10,804 nt of DNA from an uncultured Oscillospiraceae bacterium. GTDB taxonomy: Bacteria > Bacillota > Clostridia > Oscillospirales > Oscillospiraceae. The stretch spans positions 1 through 10,804 of the forward strand of contig CAJTVM010000084.1 in NCBI GenBank assembly GCA_910579595.1, given 5' to 3'. The translations under genes and the position numbers were made by a program. The notes beneath the pieces are model-generated. The model was not told the origin of the DNA. It saw only the letters and a list, made by a program, of their open reading frames with translations, and did no database searches. Positions 6,102-10,804 of this stretch are shown in pieces (position 1 is the first letter of the stretch; each line of letters begins with the position of its first letter).

Positions 6102-8236
6102 GGCGCCGCCGCCGTAACCGCCTGGGTGATTTTCCGCGCCAGGATCTCCGCCAGCTTGTCCGCCATTTCCTCCGGGGCGCCGGTGAAGCTGTTGCCGGTG
6201 ATGGTGAGCTGGATGGGCGGCAAGCCTCCCTGCCCCCCGTCCTGGGCCCGGGCCTGGGACGCGGTGAGCACCCGCTCCCCCTCATGGAGCAGCGCCGGGT
6301 AATCGTCATAGGGCACCCGGTCCAGGCCGAAAGCATACCGGCTGCGGCCCGTCTTTTTCTTGTTCGTGGACGTTCCGTACCGGCGGGCCTGGGAGGAATT
6401 CAGCGTATTCTCCGAAGCGGTTTTGCGGGCGCTGGACATATCTTCCGCTGACAGCGTCATTCCGGCATACCCTTTGCTCAGCTGCTGGGCCATATTGTAG
6501 GAGGCCGTCGTGGCCTCCGTCAGCGCCGCCGTGTTGTCCAGGATGGCCTGGATCTCGTCCAGCTCCGTATTGTTGAGCATTTGAACAAATTCGCTGTTGT
6601 CAAAATACGCCTGCCCCAGCGCCTGGGCCTGCTCGTACAGCGATTCCATCTGCGCCCCGGCCTCCACGTCGGTGCCGCCGCTCTCCTCATACCGGGCCTT
6701 CAGCTCCGTGTACTGGGCGGACAGCTCCGCCAGCTTGGCGTTTTCCTCCTCGCTGAACACGCTGCCCTCCTTGCCCAGCAGCACCGCCTCCAGCGCCTCC
6801 CGCATATACTGCTCCTGCATATTTTCCTTGCGGGCCTGGTTTTCGCCCATTACGGCGTTGATTTCCCCGATAGCGTCCCCCAGCGCCCCGCCCAGGGCGT
6901 CCATCTCGGCCTGTACGCCCTCCTTGCGCAGCTCGTTGTAGGCGTCGCCGCCCCGGGCCTCCAGGGACGCGTTCATGTCCCCCAGGTTGTCCACCATGGC
7001 GTCGTAGGTACCGGCCAGGATGTCGGACAGCCCGCCGAACTCCTTCTGGATGAAGTCCAGGATGGCCTGGGCCGCGTCCTCGCCGCCGATCTTCCCCTTG
7101 GTCACCATCTCCGCAATGGCGCTTTTGTCCACGCCCAGGTCGTCGGCCAGGGCCTGGTCCACGTCCACGCCCCGCTCCCGGAAATAATTGAGGTATTCCT
7201 GGGTGGCCTTGCCGGTGGTGCGCATCCGGGACAGCCCGGAGATCATCATGTTCACGTCCCCGGAGCTGAGATCCAGCCCAGCGGTGGCGTCGGACAGCTT
7301 CTGGAGCACGCCGAACACCTCGTCCTGGTCGTAGCTGTTCAGCAGCAGCTTGGTATAGCCCACGATCTCGTCATACTCGTAGTTGGTGTTGGCCGCCATC
7401 TTCTCCACCCGGGCCAGGTAGGCGTCGGCCTCCTCGTCCCCGCCCAGCCGCTGGGAGAAGGCCATGCGGGTCTGCTCCCGGCCCCCGGCGATGGTGGAGC
7501 CGGACTCTACCATTTCCCCCGGCCGGGCGCTCACGTCCTCGTACAGCCCGCCGTAGTATTCCTTGAACGCGTCGTCCCTGGCCTCATAAATTTCCGTGCC
7601 GCCGGAAATCAGGCCGGACAGCCCGCCCAGGCCCGCGCCCAGCAGGATGCCCGGAAGGCCGAACATCGCGCCCGCCGCGCCCCCGGATATGGCGCTGCTC
7701 AGCGTATTGGAGATCAGGGAGGCCTCCGGCATACCGATGGCGCTGGTCAGCAGGGACTGTCCCAGCCCACCCAGAGAGGACGCGAACATCTGGCCAATCT
7801 GACCGGTAAATATCCCCTTGGCGATATCTCCCAGCCCCGTGCCCTGCTCCTCCACGCTTCCTTTGCGGATAATCTCAATGTTCTCCTTGTATATCTTCTG
7901 GTTTTCCTGGAGTGACTTGTTGGTGGCAGCGAGTTCATTGCGCAGCTTCTGCTGCTTCTGCTGGGCCTTTTCATAAGCATCGGAGCTTGCCTCATCCCCC
8001 AGCTCCTTGAACTGTTTGCGGGCCCCCTTGACTTCCTCGTTGACCTCCTGAAGCTTTTTTTGCAGCTCTGTTTTTTGCGCGATCAGCCCCTTATTGGCCT
8101 TTTGCAATGCCTCATAGGTCTGTTCCAGCTGTTGGCTTTCCTTGTCCAGGGCTTTTGTCTTGTCCGTAATGGACGCCAGCACCGGGGACATCTTATCGGT
8201 GGCGGTCAGATAGATATTCAGACTGTCTCTTGGCAT
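6095..8236 (-). CDS. Phage tail tape measure protein
   Basis: This 713-aa protein sets tail length and is the scaffold for tube assembly; at about 0.15 nm per residue it implies a tail near 100 nm (inference). The N-terminus MPRDSLNIYLTATDKMSPVL is typical of tape measures. A Glu/Lys/Gln-rich coiled coil follows (about 25-125). A Gly/Ala-rich hydrophobic stretch (about 132-213) could cross a membrane at DNA ejection. Long helical repeats follow, and the standard C-terminal motif with GLDRVPYDDYPALLHEGERV lies near 634-663. ATG at 8236 has AGAGGTG upstream. The longer upstream open frame lies antisense to the 61-aa gene and is rejected. Both ends of this gene carry plus-strand small-gene cassettes. 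Confidence 0.94.
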   Translation of the reverse strand: MPRDSLNIYLTATDKMSPVLASITDKTKALDKESQQLEQTYEALQKANKGLIAQKTELQKKLQEVNEEVKGARKQFKELGDEASSDAYEKAQQKQQKLRNELAATNKSLQENQKIYKENIEIIRKGSVEEQGTGLGDIAKGIFTGQIGQMFASSLGGLGQSLLTSAIGMPEASLISNTLSSAISGGAAGAMFGLPGILLGAGLGGLSGLISGGTEIYEARDDAFKEYYGGLYEDVSARPGEMVESGSTIAGGREQTRMAFSQRLGGDEEADAYLARVEKMAANTNYEYDEIVGYTKLLLNSYDQDEVFGVLQKLSDATAGLDLSSGDVNMMISGLSRMRTTGKATQEYLNYFRERGVDVDQALADDLGVDKSAIAEMVTKGKIGGEDAAQAILDFIQKEFGGLSDILAGTYDAMVDNLGDMNASLEARGGDAYNELRKEGVQAEMDALGGALGDAIGEINAVMGENQARKENMQEQYMREALEAVLLGKEGSVFSEEENAKLAELSAQYTELKARYEESGGTDVEAGAQMESLYEQAQALGQAYFDNSEFVQMLNNTELDEIQAILDNTAALTEATTASYNMAQQLSKGYAGMTLSAEDMSSARKTASENTLNSSQARRYGTSTNKKKTGRSRYAFGLDRVPYDDYPALLHEGERVLTASQARAQDGGQGGLPPIQLTITGNSFTGAPEEMADKLAEILARKITQAVTAAAPK

Positions 8237-8247
8237 GGTTTCACCTC

Positions 8248-8275
8248 TTGACTTGGGCACAATTCGTGGTATACT
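8248..8275 (+). promoter_or_regulatory. Extended -10 sigma-70/A promoter for the 61-aa gene
   Basis: The -35 TTGACT (8248-8253) and -10 TATACT (8270-8275) are 16 bp apart, with a TGG (TGn) extension at 8267-8269. Only one base differs from consensus in each hexamer. The -35 overlaps the Shine-Dalgarno of the tape measure gene (8242-8248) on the other strand. Confidence 0.85.
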
Positions 8276-8283
8276 GGAAAAAA

Positions 8284-8292
8284 GGGGGGGGG
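8284..8292 (+). repeat. G9 homopolymer (A6G9) in the leader and RBS of the 61-aa gene
   Basis: Six As (8278-8283) and nine Gs (8284-8292) end 4 nt before the ATG. This poly-G tract is the only RBS candidate for this gene. A tract of this length can slip during replication and change the SD-to-start spacing. Confidence 0.9.
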
Positions 8293-8296
8293 CACA

Positions 8297-8482
8297 ATGG
8301 ATATCGTAAGCGCGGCCATAGGAATAGGCTTGTTTGGGTTCATTGGGATGTTCCTGTTTCTCTCTATCTTGTTCGGAAAGCATATGCCCTCCAGCACAGC
8401 GGATCTGATCAAAAGCCCGCGTTTTATCGCCGGCTGCATTTGCGCGGCGCTTATGGCTTTGTGCTGTGCCTCACTGCTCTGA
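8297..8482 (+). CDS. Small 61-aa predicted two-helix membrane protein, moron-like
   Basis: This unrecognised 61-aa protein opposes the tail operon between chaperone and tape measure. Residues about 3-26 (AAIGIGLFGFIGMFLFLSIL) form one hydrophobic segment. A polar loop (FGKHMPSSTADLIKSPRF) and a second segment near 44-61 (AGCICAALMALCCASLL, three Cys) follow. It may therefore be a hairpin membrane protein; no signal peptidase site is evident. A near-consensus promoter, the G-rich RBS and a terminator 2 nt after the TGA make it an autonomous unit. Small membrane proteins made from such prophage units often act in superinfection exclusion or envelope change, but that is inference. Confidence 0.85.
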   Translation: MDIVSAAIGIGLFGFIGMFLFLSILFGKHMPSSTADLIKSPRFIAGCICAALMALCCASLL

Positions 8483-8484
8483 CC

Positions 8485-8515
8485 CGCCGCCCCCACCGGG
8501 GCGGCGTTATTTTTT
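8485..8515 (+). terminator. Rho-independent terminator of the 61-aa gene
   Basis: The perfect 9-bp stem CGCCGCCCC/GGGGCGGCG (8485-8493 with 8498-8506) has loop CACC and is followed directly by TTATTTTTT (8507-8515). No U-run follows on the minus strand. It overlaps the stop codon of the frameshifted chaperone product. Confidence 0.9.
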
Positions 8516-9036
8516 CGGTATGTTTTCGCACTCATAAGCGGCGAAAGCATAGGCCAAATCCCGGGGCCCCGGGTGGAGGATGTGCTCATACGCGTCCCAG
8601 GGCATTACATTTTTGTGGCGGAACAGCCACCACAGGAGCTCCAGATCCGGGTCGCTGTGCTCCTCTAACCGTTTTTTATCTCACGGATGGTCACTTGCCG
8701 GTAGCCGCTCAGCCGCTCCACCGCCCGGGACAAATCGGCGATCTCCCCCGGCAGCAGCATGGCCTTCACCGTCTCCGCCGGGGTGACGCCGCCGAACTTG
8801 GTTTGGAGCTCCGGGGCCTTCAGCTCCTCGCACCCGGACAGGAGTATGTGCACCTCCTGGTCGTGCTCCATGTCCCGCAGCTCCTGGGCCTTGCCGTAGG
8901 GCAGCGCCCTCAGCTCCAGCGCCACTGGTTCCCCCAAGGCGCGGCTCAGCCGCTTGATCTCATACCGGGCCGTGGGCAGGTTCTTCTGCACGTCCTCCGC
9001 CTCCGCCCGGAGCATCTGGTCTAAAAATTTGTTCAA
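8507..9036 (-). CDS. Frameshifted long form of tail assembly chaperone (G-T-type fusion)
   Basis: Translation of the 122 codons from 9036 to 8671, a -1 slip at A AAA AAC, and continuation from 8671 to 8507 gives a 176-aa product. The 54-codon extension begins RLEEHSDPDLELLWWLFRHK and ends in TAA. It has no RBS-backed start of its own, yet stays open to a stop just before the hairpin terminator of the opposing gene. The layout mirrors lambda G/GT and P2 E/E', where minor long forms recruit the tube subunit to the tape measure. The slippery heptamer, frame and length were read directly; the frameshift event is inferred. Confidence 0.82.
8659..8677 (-). promoter_or_regulatory. Programmed -1 frameshift site (slippery A AAA AAC plus downstream stem)
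   Basis: In frame the codons are ATA AAA AAC GGT TAG, so the heptamer A AAA AAC (8671-8677 on the minus strand) is positioned exactly for tandem slippage, two codons before the stop. After a 6-nt spacer, AGGAGC (8659-8664) can pair with GCTCCT (8634-8639). ACAGC in the loop (8654-8658) could also pair with GCTGT downstream (8623-8627), a tentative pseudoknot. Confidence 0.82.
8665..9036 (-). CDS. xkdN: Tail assembly chaperone, XkdN-like (short form)
   Basis: This is the 123-aa product of the unshifted frame, ending in IKNG-stop. Position between tail tube and tape measure, small size and an acidic, helical composition fit XkdN-type chaperones (PF08890), which coat the tape measure during assembly. 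Visible segments include the ALELRALPYGKAQELRDMEH stretch and the C-terminal GYRQVTIREIK. I chose TTG at 9036 because GAGGGA lies just upstream and the upstream in-frame region is a non-conserved hairpin. The frame is open further upstream, so a longer start cannot be excluded. The short form should be the major product if shifting is inefficient. Confidence 0.8.
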   Translation of the reverse strand: MNKFLDQMLRAEAEDVQKNLPTARYEIKRLSRALGEPVALELRALPYGKAQELRDMEHDQEVHILLSGCEELKAPELQTKFGGVTPAETVKAMLLPGEIADLSRAVERLSGYRQVTIREIKNG

Positions 9037-9063
9037 CGTGATTCCCTCACTTTCTGTTTTCGG

Positions 9064-9161
9064 AGGCCGGACGGGACAGCTCCGCGAGCACGCCGGCAGC
9101 GATCCAGCGCCCTGCAGCCTATCGCTGCCGCGCTGGGAGTGGGGCTGTCCCGTCCGGGCCT
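9064..9161 (-). other. Long nested inverted repeat between tail tube and chaperone
   Basis: The outer arms are 9064-9080 (AGGCCGGACGGGACAGC) and 9144-9161, 17 bp complementary with one bulged G. Inside, CGGCAGCGAT (9094-9103) pairs perfectly with ATCGCTGCCG (9121-9130). A competing 7-bp pair, CCAGCGC (9104-9110) with GCGCTGG (9130-9136), is also possible. No U-run follows on either strand, so it is not a simple terminator. It spans most of the 137-nt gap. Confidence 0.85.
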
Positions 9162-9173
9162 TGCCCAGTACAC

Positions 9174-9614
9174 TTACTGCGGCTTCACCACGTCCAGCCA
9201 CTCCCGTTTGGTAAACGTAAAGGGGTGGGTGGTCTTGCCCAGCTGCCCGTGCTGGAAATCCATAATGGTCTCGTCGTCGAAGCTGCAATTATACAGCGCC
9301 ACCCGCTCCGCGCCGTAGGCGTCCGGGTCGGCCAGCTTCATCACGATGGTGGCCCGCACGTCGTGGCCCTCCATCAGGGAATCCGCCCGGTTGATGTTGC
9401 GGGTGTACACCTTGGCCACGGTGATGGAGCCGGTACCCTTCACGCTGGTGACCTTGGAATCCTCCGCCATAGCGCCGCAGATATTGACCGCGGACTTGTT
9501 GTAGGTTATCTTGGCCTGGGCGGCGGACAGGTCGGCCCACAGCTCGTTGTCCACCCACACCTGCCCCCAGGTGCCCGACATCAGCCGGTTGGCGGGGATC
9601 ATTGCCTCTGGCAT
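9174..9614 (-). CDS. xkdM: Phage tail tube protein (XkdM-like)
   Basis: This 146-aa protein (MPEAMIPANRLMSGTWGQVW) is the inner tail tube subunit that forms the DNA channel inside the sheath. GTWGQVWVDNELWADL and AQAKITYNKS near the N-terminus, the GTGSITVAKVYTRNI strand, and the C-terminal HPFTFTKREWLDVV are the family's typical segments. Length is in the range of the C. difficile R-type tube protein, about 140 residues (from memory). AAGGAGGG upstream of ATG 9614 supports the start. It is flanked by hairpins on both sides, which fits a transcript made in large amounts. Confidence 0.92.
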   Translation of the reverse strand: MPEAMIPANRLMSGTWGQVWVDNELWADLSAAQAKITYNKSAVNICGAMAEDSKVTSVKGTGSITVAKVYTRNINRADSLMEGHDVRATIVMKLADPDAYGAERVALYNCSFDDETIMDFQHGQLGKTTHPFTFTKREWLDVVKPQ

Positions 9615-9639
9615 TTACATTCCCTCCTTGAACTATCTC

Positions 9640-9669
9640 CCGCTACCCCGCCGCCGGCGGGGATAGCGG
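9640..9669 (-). other. Hairpin between sheath stop and tail tube RBS
   Basis: Immediately after the sheath TAA, a stem of 13 bp forms: CCGCTA/TAGCGG (9640-9645 with 9664-9669) and CCCCGCC/GGCGGGG (9646-9652 with 9656-9662), with one bulged A (plus strand 9663) and a 3-nt loop. No U-run follows on the minus strand. It could shield the 3' end of the sheath cistron, or separate sheath and tube translation rates. Confidence 0.82.
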
Positions 9670-10743
9670 TTAAATTTCGACTTCAATAAAGATATCCTCG
9701 ATGGCGTCAAGGATCTTGCACCGCACGATGATAAACACATGGGAGCCGGTGTCCGCCTCCCGGATCTCCGACTCGCTCATCTCGTCGGTGTTGACGCCCC
9801 GGCTCATCAGGTACTGCTCAATGCGGTCCACGTCCAGATCCACCGTATACCCCGATTTCACCAGCTGGCTCTGCTCCAGCCCCATGAAATAGCCCCGGAT
9901 GGCGGTAATCAGCAGCAGCTTGTTGTCGTAGGTGTTGGCGTACTTGCCGATGTACTCGTCCTCCGCCGTGGCGGAGATGTCGGTGCGGATGAGATCCATG
10001 ATCTCCACGATCTTGATTTTCTTGAAGCTGTCCAGCATCCCCTGGGAGGTGGTCACCAGGGAATTCACCGCCCGGTTCAGCTTCACCTTCCGCCCGTCCC
10101 AGCGCAGGGCCAGCTCGCCGCTGCCCACCGCCTCGTCGGCCTCCTCCTTCGTCAGCCGGGCGCAGTCGGACAGCTCCGGCAGGGGCGCGTAGGTGGCGGC
10201 GATCTTCATGGGCGTGCCCGCCAGCAGCCCCGCCACACGGGAGCAGTATGCCGCCGTGTCCCACACCGTAATGCCGTCGGTCATGGCGTCGCCGGTAAAG
10301 TTGACGATGGCGTAGTTGTCCGCTTTGTGGTTGGGCAGCACCGCCTTGTACTTGGCTCCGTTGTTCAGCCGCTGGCTTTTCACCCAGCTGGCGATGTCCG
10401 CCGCCTCCTCCGCCGTGCAGTCCGCCGGGCCGCATATGTAGTCGAACACCGTGGTGGCCATGTAATCCAGGGCGTCGGCCAGCTTGCCCTCCGGGGCCAG
10501 CACGTACACAATCACCTTCTTGGGCGGGTTGACGTAGCCCAGGAAGGTGCGCTTGATGTAGTCCACCGTCTCCTTGCCCAACGCGTCCGGGATCTGGGTG
10601 GCCTGGGTGATGGCAAAGGCGGGATCCACCTCCAACCCGTCCCGGACGATCAGGGCCACCGTGCCCTTGTCGCCCCGGGTGATGGCGCTGATGCCCAGCT
10701 CGGTAAAGGTGACCGAGATCTGGGGGCTTACTAATTTAGCCAC
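9670..10743 (-). CDS. xkdK: Contractile tail sheath protein (XkdK-like)
   Basis: This 357-aa protein (the start GTG at 10743 reads VAKLVSPQISVTFTELGISA) is the contractile sheath subunit. The C-terminal block GSHVFIIVRCKILDAIEDIF, which passes an arm to the neighbouring subunit, and the LILGLR-free central NSLVTTSQGMLDSFKKIKIV stretch fit the family. Its length is close to the small clostridial sheaths (about 354 in the C. difficile R-type particle) and shorter than B. subtilis XkdK (about 466, from memory). GAGGT lies 8 nt before GTG. The tail tube gene follows after a hairpin. The gene is not tied to any promoter visible in the window. Confidence 0.92.
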   Translation of the reverse strand: MAKLVSPQISVTFTELGISAITRGDKGTVALIVRDGLEVDPAFAITQATQIPDALGKETVDYIKRTFLGYVNPPKKVIVYVLAPEGKLADALDYMATTVFDYICGPADCTAEEAADIASWVKSQRLNNGAKYKAVLPNHKADNYAIVNFTGDAMTDGITVWDTAAYCSRVAGLLAGTPMKIAATYAPLPELSDCARLTKEEADEAVGSGELALRWDGRKVKLNRAVNSLVTTSQGMLDSFKKIKIVEIMDLIRTDISATAEDEYIGKYANTYDNKLLLITAIRGYFMGLEQSQLVKSGYTVDLDVDRIEQYLMSRGVNTDEMSESEIREADTGSHVFIIVRCKILDAIEDIFIEVEI

Positions 10744-10804
10744 TTGTCGTTACCTCGTATAATAAGATTTGCAGACGATTTATAGTGAGTCTGCTTAGTT
10801 CACT
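10736..10804 (-). CDS. Possible 3' end of an upstream gene (partial, low confidence)
   Basis: One minus-strand frame is open from the right edge to TAA at 10736-10738, overlapping the sheath start. The last residues read SELSRLTINRLQILLYEVTT then SG. The other two frames stop within the first few codons. A tail terminator or neck gene would be expected here by synteny, but 22 codons cannot show it. The stretch is AT-richer than the operon and could instead be non-coding leader. Confidence 0.3.
   Translation of the reverse strand, partial: SELSRLTINRLQILLYEVTTSG

Noticed and set aside
6581..7915. Plus-strand open frame of 444 codons within the tape measure gene
   Set aside because: Antisense frame to a clear tape measure coding sequence; composition (His/Leu/Gly/Gln/Val-rich) is typical of a GC-rich shadow.
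8237..8383. N-terminal extension of the tape measure by 49 codons
   Set aside because: The extension lies antisense to the 61-aa gene and lacks an RBS. ATG at 8236 has AGAGGTG upstream and gives the typical tape measure N-terminus.
8218..8589. Minus-strand open frame of 123 codons in the chaperone-tape measure gap
   Set aside because: It is antisense to the 61-aa plus-strand gene, which has promoter, RBS and terminator, and it has no RBS or family motif.
9037..9288. Upstream extension of the chaperone frame through the hairpin into the tail tube gene
   Set aside because: The extension overlaps the tube coding sequence in another frame and the inverted repeat; TTG at 9036 with GAGGGA is the better start.

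Overview
The window is the tail module of a contractile-tailed (myovirus-type) phage or prophage of the PBSX/Xkd family, and nearly all of it is on the minus strand. High GC (roughly 65-70% in most genes), Firmicute-type Shine-Dalgarno sequences and Xkd-type gene order suggest a GC-rich clostridial host, probably gut Oscillospiraceae (Flavonifractor/Oscillibacter-like). Host identity is inference. From this window alone a complete prophage cannot be told from a defective, PBSX- or diffocin-like tail particle.

Read in the direction of transcription (right to left) the late operon runs: end of a possible upstream gene (10804-10736), tail sheath (10743-9670), tail tube (9614-9174), XkdN-type tail assembly chaperone (9036-8665) with a -1 frameshift extension to 8507, tape measure (8236-6095), LysM protein XkdP (5869-5066), hub protein XkdQ (5058-4057), XkdR/DUF2577 (4044-3616), XkdS/DUF2634 (3619-3191), baseplate J/XkdT (3204-2158), XkdU (2161-1538), tail-collar fibre protein (1456-779), and a DUF6273 fibre protein cut by the left edge (765-1). 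Most junctions from XkdP leftward overlap or are separated by about 15 nt or less, as expected for one polycistronic mRNA. Sheath and tube build the contractile tail, the chaperone and tape measure set assembly and length, the XkdP-XkdU set builds the hub and baseplate, and the last two genes are the host-contacting fibres.

Four features go beyond the textbook layout. (1) The tape measure gene is flanked on both sides by small plus-strand genes opposing the operon (61 aa at 8297-8482; 43 aa at 5934-6065). Each has its own extended -10 promoter, RBS and rho-independent terminator, so each is a compact moron-like cassette of about 220-270 bp. In both, the -35 box overlaps the Shine-Dalgarno of the neighbouring tail gene. 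(2) The chaperone ends at a canonical A AAA AAC slippery heptamer with a hairpin 6 nt downstream, and the -1 frame continues for 54 codons. (3) The XkdU-fibre junction holds a hairpin resembling a type I-E CRISPR repeat, inside a 61-bp segment bounded by 15-bp near-identical direct repeats. (4) Strong hairpins without U-runs sit on both sides of the tail tube gene.

The DUF6273 fibre gene is compositionally mosaic: about 49% GC at 181-600 against about 63% in its distal end. No tRNA, rRNA, integrase, transposase or CRISPR array was seen. Apart from the two small-gene cassettes, no stretch over 300 bases lacks a gene.
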